From Terriglobia bacterium (GTDB lineage: Bacteria > Acidobacteriota > Terriglobia > Bryobacterales > Bryobacteraceae), in NCBI GenBank assembly GCA_020073365.1, contig JAIQFL010000006.1:1-64000 (forward strand): 64,000 nucleotides of DNA, read 5' to 3'. Under the pieces are notes generated by a model. That model ran no database searches. It was not told the origin of the DNA and saw only the letters and a program-made list of their open reading frames with translations. Within the stretch, counting starts at the first letter, position 1, and every line of letters starts with the position of its first letter. Of the stretch, positions 19,317 through 28,032 are shown piece after piece. The translations under genes and the position numbers were made by a program.

Positions 19317-21248
19317 ATGACCACTCAAAGACGATACCCCATAGGAGCCGAAGTCCTGCCCGACGGCGTGAGCTTCCGCGTGTGGGCCCCGCGGCGTAAG
19401 AGAGTCGAAGTAGTGCTGGAGTCCGGCGCAGTCACGGACCTGCACGCCGAACCATCCGGCTACTTCTCCGCGGTCGTCCCCCCAGCCGCCAATGGCGCCC
19501 GGTATCGCTTTCGACTCGACGGCGGCGCCGCATTCCCCGATCCCGCATCGCGGTTTCAGCCGGAGGGTCCGCACGGCCCATCGCAAGTGGTGGACCCTGC
19601 GCGCTTTCCCTGGAGCGACTCGGCGTGGCCGGGAGCTTCGATCGAGGGGCAGGTAATTTACGAAATGCACGCCGGCACGTTCACGCGCGAAGGCACCTGG
19701 GAGGCCGCCCGCCGCGAGTTGCCGGAACTGGCGAGTGTGGGAATCACCGTGGTGGAACTCATGCCCGTGGCAGATTTCCCGGGCCGGTTCGGATGGGGCT
19801 ACGACGGCGTGGGGCTGTACGCACCCGTCGCAATCTATGGCGCACCGGACGACTTCCGCCGATTCGTAGATGACGCGCACCGGGCCGGAATCGGCGTGAT
19901 TCTGGACGTGGTCTACAACCATATCGGGCCCTATGGCAACTACCTGCCTCAATTCTCCGAAGACTATTTCTCCCGGCAATACAACAACGAGTGGGGCGGC
20001 GCCCTCAACTTTGACGGTGACAACGCCGGACCGGTGCGCGAATGGGTCACCACCAACGCGGCCTACTGGGCCGAGGAATACCACCTCGACGGCCTGCGGC
20101 TGGACGCCACCCAGCAGATCTTCGACACGTCGCCCGAGCACATCATGGCGGCACTCGCCAAACGCATGCGGGCGGCCGCCCACGGGCGCAAGATCTTCAT
20201 CGTGGCGGAGAATGAACCGCAGCATACCAGGCTGGTGCGGCCCGTTGTCGGACAAGCGCTTCCGCCTGTCGAAAACAGTCTCTTAGCCTGCGAAGAGGGC
20301 GGATATGGGCTGGACGGTCTGTGGAATGACGATTTCCATCACAGCGCACGCGTCGCCATGACGGGCCGCAACGAGGCGTATTACAGCAACTATCTTGGCA
20401 AGCCGCAAGAGCTGATTTCGGCGGTGAAATACGGCTACCTCTACCAGGGACAGCGCTACCCGTGGCAGGCCAAGCGGCGTGGCGCCCCGGCCTGGGGCCT
20501 GAGCCCCGCGCGATTTGTGACGTACCTCGAGAATCACGACCAGGTCGCCAACTCGGGACGCGGCGAGCGCGTCGATCGCCTCACCAGCCCCGGCCGCTAT
20601 CGGGCCATCACGGCGCTGCTGCTGCTGGCGCCGGGAACTCCCATGCTGTTTCAGGGGCAGGAATTCGGGGCGTCGAGCCCGTTCTTCTATTTTGCGGACC
20701 ACGAGCAGGAAACCCGCGGCCTGGTATGGGAGGGCCGCATTCAGTCGCTCGCGCAGTTCCCCAGCCTGGCGCAGCCCGAGATGCGCCCGTACCTCGTGGA
20801 CCCGGGCGACCCCGCCACCTTCGAACGCTCGAAACTCGACTTCGCAGAGCGGCACAGCCACGGCGGGATCTACCAGCTCCACAAAGACCTGCTGCGGCTG
20901 CGGCGCGAGGAGCCGGTCTTCCGGGCGCAGAGGTCCGGCGGCCTGGATGGCGCGGTGCTCGCGGACGAGGCGTTCCTGTTGCGCTTCTTCGGTGAGCCCG
21001 TGGGTCGCCAAGGTGATGACCGGCTCCTGATCGTGAATCTGGGGAGGGACCTGAAGCTCGAACCGGCGCCGGAACCGCTGCTGGCGCCGCCGGAGAATCA
21101 GGTGTGGGAGTTGCTCTGGTCGAGCGAAGCTGCGTGTTACGGAGGGGCCGGTACGGCGCCCGTCGAAAGCGGCCTGGGCTGGCGCATCCCCGGTCACGCC
21201 GCGGTGGTGATGCGGCCGGCCCCGCAGAGCGAAGAATGGCAGATCTGA
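19317..21248 (+). CDS. treZ: Malto-oligosyltrehalose trehalohydrolase TreZ
   Basis: A 643-residue GH13 enzyme that releases trehalose from maltooligosyl-trehalose. It has the N-terminal CBM48-like domain (VSFRVWAPRRKRVEVVL), then DVVYNHIGPYGNYL, DGLRLDATQQIFD with the catalytic Asp, FIVAENE with the catalytic Glu, the WNDDFHHSARVA segment and ENHDQVANSGRG. Residues 310-325 (VVGQALPPVENSLLAC) look like an in-frame insertion encoded by a palindromic repeat, sitting between LVRP and EEGGYGLDGLWNDDFHH, which are normally adjacent. The partner TreY, which makes its substrate, is not in this window. Its end overlaps the next gene by 13 nt. Confidence 0.95.
   Translation: MTTQRRYPIGAEVLPDGVSFRVWAPRRKRVEVVLESGAVTDLHAEPSGYFSAVVPPAANGARYRFRLDGGAAFPDPASRFQPEGPHGPSQVVDPARFPWSDSAWPGASIEGQVIYEMHAGTFTREGTWEAARRELPELASVGITVVELMPVADFPGRFGWGYDGVGLYAPVAIYGAPDDFRRFVDDAHRAGIGVILDVVYNHIGPYGNYLPQFSEDYFSRQYNNEWGGALNFDGDNAGPVREWVTTNAAYWAEEYHLDGLRLDATQQIFDTSPEHIMAALAKRMRAAAHGRKIFIVAENEPQHTRLVRPVVGQALPPVENSLLACEEGGYGLDGLWNDDFHHSARVAMTGRNEAYYSNYLGKPQELISAVKYGYLYQGQRYPWQAKRRGAPAWGLSPARFVTYLENHDQVANSGRGERVDRLTSPGRYRAITALLLLAPGTPMLFQGQEFGASSPFFYFADHEQETRGLVWEGRIQSLAQFPSLAQPEMRPYLVDPGDPATFERSKLDFAERHSHGGIYQLHKDLLRLRREEPVFRAQRSGGLDGAVLADEAFLLRFFGEPVGRQGDDRLLIVNLGRDLKLEPAPEPLLAPPENQVWELLWSSEAACYGGAGTAPVESGLGWRIPGHAAVVMRPAPQSEEWQI
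20244..20291 (+). repeat. Palindromic repeat inserted in frame inside treZ
   Basis: A 48-nt block, exactly 16 codons, contains the hairpin GACAAGCG-CTTC-CGCCTGTC (20251-20270, one A.C mismatch). Stem and loop match the intergenic repeat at 39769-39788 (GACAGGCC-CTTC-GGCCTGTC). Removing the block leaves an uninterrupted TreZ sequence, so an in-frame insertion is the simplest reading. Confidence 0.65.
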
Positions 21249-23275
21249 TTCGCATACCGAAACGCGTGCTGCTCGATCCCGAGGCGGACCCGCACCTGCG
21301 CGAGGAATGGCTGGTCACCAACGGCCTGGGAGGTTACGCCTCCGGCACGGTGAGCGGCGCCATCACGCGGCGCTACCACGGACTGCTCATCGCCGCCCTG
21401 CCCAACCCACTGGGCCGCATGATGATGCTGAACGGGCTCTCCGAGCGGCTGCGGCACCCCGACCATCGAGTGGTCTACACGGGCGCCGAAGAGCTTACGG
21501 CAATCACTCCCGAAAACACGCTGCCGTTGGCGCAGTTTCGCCTGGAGGGCGGGTTGCCCGTGTGGCGCTACGAGTGGGAGGGTTTCGTTCTGGAGAAGCG
21601 GCTGCTCCTGCCGTACCGCCAGAACACCGTGCACGTCTCGTATCGCCTGCTGGCCGGCAAGGGGAAGCTGCGGCTGGGTCTGCGACCCGCCATCCATTTT
21701 CGCCCCCACGATGCACCGGTCAATTCGGGCGACCCGCAAAAGTACGTGCTCACGGCTTTCGAAGACCAGTTCGAAATCTCGTCCAAGACCGATCTGCCGG
21801 CCCTGCGGCTTCTGATGCTGGGGCCCTCCTCCGCCTTCACGTTCGACCGCAAGGAGACCCAGTCGATTCCGTACTCCACCGAGCGCAGCCGCGGGTACGA
21901 GTGGCAGGGCTCGCTGTGGAGCCCGGGGTATTTCCGATCCGATCTGGGTGAGGGCGATCGCGTGACACTCATCGCCTCCACCGAAACCTGGGAAACCGTG
22001 CGCGCGCTGGCACCAGACACCGCTTTCCAAGCGGAGCTGGACCGCCGCAGGCTGCTGCTGGCGAGGTCGCATCCGCAGACGCGGACGGGAGCGGCGGCGG
22101 AGCTGGTCTTCGCGGCGGACCAGTTTCTCATCACGCCGGCGGGCCGCGTGGAAGATGCGGCGCGCGCCCGGGCCGCGGGCGACGAGATCCGCACGGTGAT
22201 CGCCGGCTACCACTGGTTCACGGATTGGGGCCGCGACACCATGATCAGCCTGGAGGGCCTCACCCTCACCACGGGGCGCAACGCTGAAGCGGGATGGATC
22301 CTGCGCACGTTCGCCTACTATATTCGCGACGGCCTCATCCCCAACATGTTCCCGGAGGGCGGGAAGGACGGGCTCTACCACACGGCCGACGCGACGCTGT
22401 GGTTTTTCCACGCCATTCATCGCTACGTGGAACTCACCGGCGACCGCACCACGCTGCAGATGCTGCTTCCCAAACTGGCGGACATCATCGAACACCACAT
22501 GCGGGGCACGCGCTTCGGAATTGCCATGGACTCCGCCGACGCGCTGTTGCGCCAGGGCCAGGAAGGCTACCAGCTCACCTGGATGGATGCCAAGGTGGAC
22601 GATTGGGTGGTGACGCCGCGCCGTGGCAAGGCCGTGGAGATCAACGCTCTCTGGTACAACGCGCTGCGCCTGATGGAGCAGTGGCTGCGCGAGGAGCATC
22701 AGGAAATGCGTGCGAAACAACTGGGGGACGTGGCAGACCGCGTCCGCGAGTCGTTCCAGCGGCGCTTCTGGTTCGCGCCAGGCGGCTATTTGTACGACGT
22801 GGTGGACGCGGAAACCGGCGGCAACGACGACGCCTGCCGTCCCAACCAGGTGCTGACCATTTCGCTGGACTATCCGGTGCTCGACGAAGCGCGGTGGCCG
22901 GCCGTGCTGGACGTGGTCACCGCGAAGCTGCTCACGCCGGTCGGCCTGCGTACGCTCGCGGCCGAGCATCCCGACTACAAATCGAAATACTATGGTGATT
23001 TGCGGTCGCGCGACGCAGCGTATCATCAGGGGACGGTTTGGGCGTGGCTGATCGGACCGTATATCGACGCCTGGTTGAAGGTGCATCCGGGCGAAAAGGC
23101 GGAGGCGCGGAAGTTTTTGCAGGGCTTCGTGCCGCATCTGGATGAGGCGTGTATCGGTTCGATCAGCGAGGTGTTCGACGCCCAAGCGCCGTACACGCCG
23201 CGCGGCTGCGTGGCACAGGCGTGGAGTGTGGCGGAAGTGCTGCGCTGCTGGGTGAAAACCGCGTCCGGTTCATGA
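21236..23275 (+). CDS. GDE-type amylo-alpha-1,6-glucosidase / glycogen debranching enzyme
   Basis: A 679-residue protein starting MADLIRIPKRVLLDPEADPH at 21236, inside the end of treZ. Residues about 20-250 form the GDE N-terminal beta-sandwich (EEWLVTNGLGGYASGTVSG, ITRRYHGLLIAAL), and residues about 300-670 the GH133-like (alpha/alpha)6 barrel (DWGRDTMISLEGLTL, WMDAKVDDWVVTPRRGKAVE, YHQGTVWAWLIGPYIDA). It removes alpha-1,6-linked glucose from glycogen. Having both this and GlgX in one operon suggests strong commitment to glycogen breakdown. It overlaps the methyltransferase start by 4 nt. Confidence 0.93.
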   Translation: MADLIRIPKRVLLDPEADPHLREEWLVTNGLGGYASGTVSGAITRRYHGLLIAALPNPLGRMMMLNGLSERLRHPDHRVVYTGAEELTAITPENTLPLAQFRLEGGLPVWRYEWEGFVLEKRLLLPYRQNTVHVSYRLLAGKGKLRLGLRPAIHFRPHDAPVNSGDPQKYVLTAFEDQFEISSKTDLPALRLLMLGPSSAFTFDRKETQSIPYSTERSRGYEWQGSLWSPGYFRSDLGEGDRVTLIASTETWETVRALAPDTAFQAELDRRRLLLARSHPQTRTGAAAELVFAADQFLITPAGRVEDAARARAAGDEIRTVIAGYHWFTDWGRDTMISLEGLTLTTGRNAEAGWILRTFAYYIRDGLIPNMFPEGGKDGLYHTADATLWFFHAIHRYVELTGDRTTLQMLLPKLADIIEHHMRGTRFGIAMDSADALLRQGQEGYQLTWMDAKVDDWVVTPRRGKAVEINALWYNALRLMEQWLREEHQEMRAKQLGDVADRVRESFQRRFWFAPGGYLYDVVDAETGGNDDACRPNQVLTISLDYPVLDEARWPAVLDVVTAKLLTPVGLRTLAAEHPDYKSKYYGDLRSRDAAYHQGTVWAWLIGPYIDAWLKVHPGEKAEARKFLQGFVPHLDEACIGSISEVFDAQAPYTPRGCVAQAWSVAEVLRCWVKTASGS

Positions 23276-24603
23276 CCAATCGAGAGGCAGATCCGCTGGC
23301 ATACGTACGGGAATGGCGCAGCCGGCTTCTTCAGGGCGGGTGGTGGCATTCCTTCGAGCTGCCGGACGGCTCCACCATTCAGGGTGTCTCGGAGCTCGCC
23401 TCCCAGAAGATGCGCATCGCCCAGTTTCCGATCCCCCAGGACCTGACCGGCAAGCGGGTGTTGGACATTGGCACGTGGGACGGATGGTTCAGCTTCGAGA
23501 TGGAGCGCCGCGGGGCTGAGGTTCTGGCCGTCGACCGCTTTGAGAATCCGCGCTTCTACGAAATTCGCAACCGGCTCGGCTCGCGCGTGGAATACCGGCC
23601 ACTGGACATCTATGAGGTGAGCCCGCGCACGGTGGGGTACTTCGATATCGTCCTGTTCATGGGTGTACTCTACCACCTGAAACATCCGCTGTTGGCGCTG
23701 GAGCGCGTCTGCTCGGTGGCTCGTGACATGGCGGCGGTGGAGTCGTTTGTCCTCACCGAACGGCATGGCCTCTCGCCCGCGCAGGAACAGGCCAACCTGA
23801 TGCAGTTTTTCGAGGACGACGATCTCGGAGGCCAGGCGGACAACTGGTGTGCTCCGACCGCGGCCTGCCTGCTGGCGATGTGCCGGACGGCGGGATTTGC
23901 GCGTGCGGAGTTGAGCAACCGCCACGATTACGGCGCGGCGGTGACGTGCTATCGGAGTTGGGGAAGCCGTCCAGGAGCCGCGGCCGCTCGCGCGCCCGAA
24001 TTGCTGGCTGCCGTGAATCCGGACAACTACGGCATCAACTTCCGTTCCGCCAAGGATGAGTATGTCACGTGCCGCTTTTCCGCACCGGGAAGGGAGTTGT
24101 CACGGGACACGGTTTTTCCGGAGGTCGGGGGCTACGGCGTGCGGCCCGTGTTCGTCGGCGACGTGGAAGACGGGAGCTGTCTGGTGCACTTCAAGCTTCC
24201 TCCTGGCCTGGCGGCGGGTTGGCATGAGGTTCGGCTGCGAACGTCAGGAAGCCACCAGAGCGATGCGCTCCGGATCGCGGTGGATGTGGAATTGGCCGCC
24301 GGCCATCTGGAGATCAAAGGCGCGTGTGACGGCGTAAGCTGGGAGGCGTCTCGCGTCTCTTTGGCGAACGGGTTTCTGTCGCTGTGGGTGGAAGGCTTGC
24401 CGGAGAACGCCGACATCGCCAACGTGACGGTGGAGATCGGGCGTGAGCGGCAGTTCGTGCACTTTGTAGGCGCCCCGGACGCGGCCGGCGTTCGCCAGGT
24501 GAACGTGCGCGTTGACGAGCGATGCGGCGTGGGTGTCCGGGAAGTGGCGGTAAGCTTCGGAGAGGTGCCGGCGGGGAGTGTTGGCGTAGAGTTCATAGCG
24601 TAG
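23272..24603 (+). CDS. SAM-dependent methyltransferase (CmoB/DUF1698-like) with C-terminal beta domain
   Basis: A 443-residue protein starting MTNREADPLAYVREW; ATGA is shared with the upstream stop. Residues about 60-235 are a class I methyltransferase with motif I VLDIGTWDGWFSFEMERRGA, then VLAVDRF, FDIVLFMGVLYHLKHPLLAL and a WCAPTAACLLAMCRTAGF region, closest by eye to DUF1698/CmoB-like enzymes. Residues about 255-443 form a separate, probably beta-rich domain (FVGDVEDGSCLVHFKLPPGL, HEVRLRTSG) that I do not recognise. Coupling to glycogen enzymes hints at a glucan or oligosaccharide substrate, but this is inference. Four genes appear to form one transcript. Confidence 0.8.
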   Translation: MTNREADPLAYVREWRSRLLQGGWWHSFELPDGSTIQGVSELASQKMRIAQFPIPQDLTGKRVLDIGTWDGWFSFEMERRGAEVLAVDRFENPRFYEIRNRLGSRVEYRPLDIYEVSPRTVGYFDIVLFMGVLYHLKHPLLALERVCSVARDMAAVESFVLTERHGLSPAQEQANLMQFFEDDDLGGQADNWCAPTAACLLAMCRTAGFARAELSNRHDYGAAVTCYRSWGSRPGAAAARAPELLAAVNPDNYGINFRSAKDEYVTCRFSAPGRELSRDTVFPEVGGYGVRPVFVGDVEDGSCLVHFKLPPGLAAGWHEVRLRTSGSHQSDALRIAVDVELAAGHLEIKGACDGVSWEASRVSLANGFLSLWVEGLPENADIANVTVEIGRERQFVHFVGAPDAAGVRQVNVRVDERCGVGVREVAVSFGEVPAGSVGVEFIA

Positions 24604-24660
24604 GGAAGGTCCTCGACCGGTCCACGGACCGGTCTCGGGCGCGTCCCCAAGAACTCCTAT

Positions 24661-25077
24661 CTATCTCAGCGGGAATCGGCCCAAACTCTGTAGCAGCCGG
24701 CGCTCTGCGATTCGTTCCGGAGCGTTCAGCCGCAAGATCCGCACGGTCGCCGCTCCGCAGGTCGAAATCGGCGCTATCACGGGACCTTCCAGACGGAAGT
24801 GGTCAGTCCACTGGTCGTGACGAGGGTGAAAGAGTCGAACAGCCTTTCCCGTCAGGAGATCAATGGAGGCGATGTCCGTGCCCTTATGCCGGTTGCACAG
24901 TACGCAGGCGAACGCCAGGTTATTGGCCGTGGAGGAACCACCGTGCTTGCGGCTTACGACGTGGTCAACCTGATGCGAGAATCCAGCGTCGGCTTCACTG
25001 ATGAGGCAATATTCGCAACGGTGTTCCGCGCGGCGGGCCACCTGGGTCCGGAGTTCCTCGCTGACGTTACTGGCCAC
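24661..25077 (-). CDS. HNH endonuclease
   Basis: A 138-residue HNH nuclease: CEYC near residue 22, then HQVDHVVSRKHGGSSTANNL carrying the catalytic His, and ACVLCNRHKGTD, so two CxxC pairs bind a structural zinc around the beta-beta-alpha metal finger. The tail has RLFHPRHDQWTDHF. This stand-alone form is common in acidobacteria and cyanobacteria; the cellular target is unknown. It overlaps the preceding 89-residue gene by 11 nt, forming a two-gene unit. Confidence 0.88.
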   Translation of the reverse strand: MASNVSEELRTQVARRAEHRCEYCLISEADAGFSHQVDHVVSRKHGGSSTANNLAFACVLCNRHKGTDIASIDLLTGKAVRLFHPRHDQWTDHFRLEGPVIAPISTCGAATVRILRLNAPERIAERRLLQSLGRFPLR

Positions 25078-25336
25078 GCGCGAGGATTTGGCGGGCTTTT
25101 GCCTTCGCCATTCTCAGAATGTGCTCCAACTCCATGAAGTGATCCAACTCCGCCTGCTCGTCCGGTGACAAGCCGGCCGCCTGCTCGCGATTGATCAACT
25201 CAGCGACTCTTCTCTCCGCCTCAGGCGAGGGCCGGAAATGGACAACCGCTTCAGGCGTCGTGCCGGCGGCAATGAAGTCGATAATCTCAAAGTAGGCGGG
25301 ACTGGCCGCGCTCATTCTGTCCTTATCATATCTCAC
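25067..25336 (-). CDS. Small helical protein paired with HNH endonuclease
   Basis: An 89-residue charged, mostly helical protein (PAYFEIIDFIAAGTTPEAVV, then RVAELINREQAAGLSPDEQA, ending in a basic AKAKARQIL tail). I do not assign a function. Similar small proteins are often found just upstream of HNH genes, and the 11-nt overlap implies coupled translation. It could be an accessory or controlling partner of the nuclease. Confidence 0.7.
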   Translation of the reverse strand: MRYDKDRMSAASPAYFEIIDFIAAGTTPEAVVHFRPSPEAERRVAELINREQAAGLSPDEQAELDHFMELEHILRMAKAKARQILARGQ

Positions 25337-25429
25337 TCATGCCACGATCCAGGTCAGCCGAGCGGCGGCCGCCACTGGACACCTCTCCTCACCACCCAGA
25401 AGGCGTAAGATGAAACTAAAGGACCAAGG

Positions 25430-27136
25430 ATGCTGCAAATCACTCGTACTCCCCGCGTCTTCGACGTGGTGGTGGTCGGATCCGGGGCGGGAGGCGGCAC
25501 GGCCGTCAAAGTCTTGACCGACCAAGGTCTCAACGTGGCACTGCTCGAAGCCGGTCCCATGCTCAACCCCGCGAAGGACTTCAAAGAGCACGTTCTGCCT
25601 TACCAGGTGGACCATCGAGGAGCCGGCCCGCATGCGGAGTTGTACTTCGGGCGCCAGACGCAGGCCTTCGGCTATTTCTCGGCGCCCAACGGGAACTGGA
25701 CCATCCCCGGCGAGCCGTACACCGTCGCGCCCGGAAGCCGGTTTGAGTGGTTCCGGTCGCGCATCCTCGGTGGGCGCACCAACCATTACGGACGCATTTC
25801 CCTGCGCTTCTCCGACTACGACTTCCAGCCGGAAGACGGTCTGAGCGACCCTTGGCCCGTAACCTATTCCGAGATGTCGCCCTGGTACGACAAGGCCGAA
25901 GGATTCATCGGGGTAACCGGGACCAGGGAAGGACTGCGAACCGCTCCCGACGGCAATTTCCTGCCGCCCATTCCGCCGCGCGTGCATGAGACGCTGATCC
26001 AGAAATCCTGCGCGAAGCTGAACATCCCGTGCATTCCTTCGCGCATGGCGATGCTGACGAAAGCGCTCAATGGCCGCGCGGCGTGCCACTACTGCGGCCA
26101 GTGCGGCCGCGGATGCCAGACGGCGTCGGCATTCACATCCAGCCAGGCCATGATCTTCCCGGCCATGAAGACCGGCAAGCTCACCCTGTTCACCGGCGCT
26201 ATGGCGCGCGAGTTGGTGACTGACGGCGCGGGCAAGGTCACGGCGGTCTCTTATGTCGACAAAGCCACCCGCACCGAGAAACAGGTTCGCTGCCGCGCGG
26301 TGGTGGTGGCGGCCAGCGCGTGCGAATCGGCGCGCCTGCTGCTGAATTCGAAGTCGTCGCGATTCCCCAACGGGATCGCCAACTCTTCGGGCGTGGTGGG
26401 CCGCAATCTCACCGATTCGGTGGGCTATAGCGCCAGCGGGCTAGTGCCGGCGCTCGTCAACCTGCCGAGGCACAACAGCGATGGCATCGGCGGTATGCAT
26501 GTTTACGTGCCGTGGTGGCTCTACGGTGACAAGCAGAAGGATTTCCCGCGCGGATATCACATCGAGATCGGCGGCGGGTTCGGCATGCCGGGGCTGGGTT
26601 CTTTCGCGGGGGAGTGCGCCCGGCACGAAGGCTACGGCAAGGCGCTCAAGGACAAGATCCGCGAGGAATATGGCGCCTTCGTCTCCTTCGCCGGCCGTGG
26701 CGAAATGATTCCGAACAAGGACAGCTATTGCGACATCGACCCGCAGCGCGTGGACGCCTGGGTAATTCCCGTGCTGCGCTTCCACTTCGCGTGGAGCGAC
26801 CACGAAATCAAACAGGTGCGACACATGGAGCAGACCTTCGCATCGATCATCGAAACCATGGGCGGCAAAGTCGTCGGGCCGCAGCCGGACCCGCAGAAGG
26901 CCATCTCCGTGGGTGGCGTCATCATCCACGAGGCCGGCACGGTGCGCATGGGCAGCGATTCGAAGACCTCGTCGTTGAACCAATACTGCCAGGCGCACGA
27001 CGTGAAGAACCTGTTCGTCTGCGACGCCGCGCCGTTCGTGAGCCAGCCGGACAAGAACGTCACCTTGAGTATCGTGGCCTTCGCATGGCGCGCATCCGAG
27101 TATCTGGCGGAAGAAATGAGGAAAGGCAATGTCTAA
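25430..27136 (+). CDS. GMC-family FAD oxidoreductase (large subunit)
   Basis: A 568-residue flavoprotein. The FAD-binding motif VVVVGSGAGGGTAVKVL is at residues 12-28, GRTNHYGRISLRFSD at about 110, a Cys-rich segment CHYCGQCGRGCQ at about 220, and the C-terminal GMC part with EAGTVRMGSDSKTSSLNQYC and PFVSQPDKNVTLSI. Bacterial members of this type oxidise sugars or polyols, with a small subunit and a cytochrome as partners. The start overlaps no gene; ATG follows GGACCAAGG. The next gene, the small subunit, overlaps it by 8 nt. No cytochrome c subunit is adjacent. Confidence 0.93.
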   Translation: MLQITRTPRVFDVVVVGSGAGGGTAVKVLTDQGLNVALLEAGPMLNPAKDFKEHVLPYQVDHRGAGPHAELYFGRQTQAFGYFSAPNGNWTIPGEPYTVAPGSRFEWFRSRILGGRTNHYGRISLRFSDYDFQPEDGLSDPWPVTYSEMSPWYDKAEGFIGVTGTREGLRTAPDGNFLPPIPPRVHETLIQKSCAKLNIPCIPSRMAMLTKALNGRAACHYCGQCGRGCQTASAFTSSQAMIFPAMKTGKLTLFTGAMARELVTDGAGKVTAVSYVDKATRTEKQVRCRAVVVAASACESARLLLNSKSSRFPNGIANSSGVVGRNLTDSVGYSASGLVPALVNLPRHNSDGIGGMHVYVPWWLYGDKQKDFPRGYHIEIGGGFGMPGLGSFAGECARHEGYGKALKDKIREEYGAFVSFAGRGEMIPNKDSYCDIDPQRVDAWVIPVLRFHFAWSDHEIKQVRHMEQTFASIIETMGGKVVGPQPDPQKAISVGGVIIHEAGTVRMGSDSKTSSLNQYCQAHDVKNLFVCDAAPFVSQPDKNVTLSIVAFAWRASEYLAEEMRKGNV

Positions 27137-27779
27137 GGAAGGGGACAGAAGTCAGGAGACAGAAGGCAGAAGTCAGGAAACCCGGCGCGACCTGCTGCGT
27201 CACATCGGCGCACTGGTAAGCCTGGCGGCGGGTGAAGAAGTGCTAACGGCGCAGGATGCGCAGCACGTCCACCAGGCCGTGGCTCAGGAAAAGGCGGCCG
27301 CAAGAGGCCCTTACCAGCCCAAGGCGCTCACCGCGCACGAATTCGCCACGCTGCAGCGGTTGGCCGGCCTGATCCTTCCGGCTGACGAGAACTCCAAGGG
27401 CGCGCTGGAGGCGGGCGCAGCCGACTTCATCGATTTCCTGTGCGCCTCGAGCGACGAAATGCTGAACATCTACACCGGCGGGCTCGCCTGGCTGGACGAC
27501 GAGATGCGCCGGCGCTACAACGGCAAGGATTTCCTGGGAGCCCCGCCGGAGCAGCAGACCGCCATGCTGGACCGGATCGCCTGGCGCAAGAACGAATCGC
27601 CGGAGTTGAACCCCGGCATCCAGTTCTTTTCGTGGGCGCGCCGCATGGTGGCGGACGCCTATTACACCAGCCCCATCGGCATCAAGGACCTGGGCTACAT
27701 GGGAAACAGCGCCATGTCGCAATTCAGCGTGCCGAAGGAAGCGGTGGAGTACGCGTTGAAGCGCAGCCCGTTCGCGTAG
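27129..27779 (+). CDS. Gluconate 2-dehydrogenase subunit 3-like small subunit
   Basis: A 216-residue protein of the gluconate 2-dehydrogenase subunit 3 family, the usual partner and maturation subunit of GMC dehydrogenases. Core signatures are LTAHEFATLQRLAGLILPAD, AGAADFIDFLC and GLAWLDDEMRRRYNGKDF. The N-terminus before LLRHIGALVSLAAG carries a duplicated SQETEGRSQETR segment encoded by a short tandem repeat (27145-27183), an unusual insertion ahead of a Tat-like or hydrophobic leader. It overlaps the large subunit by 8 nt. Confidence 0.88.
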   Translation: MSKEGDRSQETEGRSQETRRDLLRHIGALVSLAAGEEVLTAQDAQHVHQAVAQEKAAARGPYQPKALTAHEFATLQRLAGLILPADENSKGALEAGAADFIDFLCASSDEMLNIYTGGLAWLDDEMRRRYNGKDFLGAPPEQQTAMLDRIAWRKNESPELNPGIQFFSWARRMVADAYYTSPIGIKDLGYMGNSAMSQFSVPKEAVEYALKRSPFA

Positions 27780-27785
27780 TACGGT

Positions 27786-27808
27786 GGGACAGGCGATTCG
27801 CCTGTCCC
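27786..27808 (+). repeat. Palindromic repeat after the GMC operon
   Basis: A perfect 10-bp stem GGGACAGGCG-ATT-CGCCTGTCCC begins 7 nt after the small-subunit stop and is followed by a T-rich stretch. It belongs to the same GACAGGC family as 39732-39788 and could act as a terminator. Confidence 0.7.
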
Positions 27809-27831
27809 GTTGTTGTTTCGTGGACAGCGCG

Positions 27832-28032
27832 CTAGAAGTTGAACCGCAGCATGAACTCCAGGATACGCCCGCCCGGTTCGACCGTGCCGGAGATGTCGCG
27901 GTAAGCGCCGCTTACCTGGCCAAAGGCCGAGCCGATGTTGTTGTAATTGGTGCCGCTGGCGCCGGTCCCGAAGTTGGTCAAGTTGAAGACGTTCAGCGCC
28001 GTGGCGCGGAACTCGAGACACAAATACGGATG
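27832..28032 (-). pseudogene. C-terminal tail of a TonB-dependent, Oar-like receptor
   Basis: About 66 codons remain: FRATALNVFNLTNFGTG, then NIGSAFGQVSGAYRD and the beta-barrel end GRILEFMLRFNF with terminal Phe. This is the standard end of acidobacterial TonB-dependent receptors with a carboxypeptidase-like plug. An in-frame TGA (28033-28035) closes the frame just upstream, and no more of the barrel is present, so the roughly 1,000-residue body has been lost. Confidence 0.8.
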
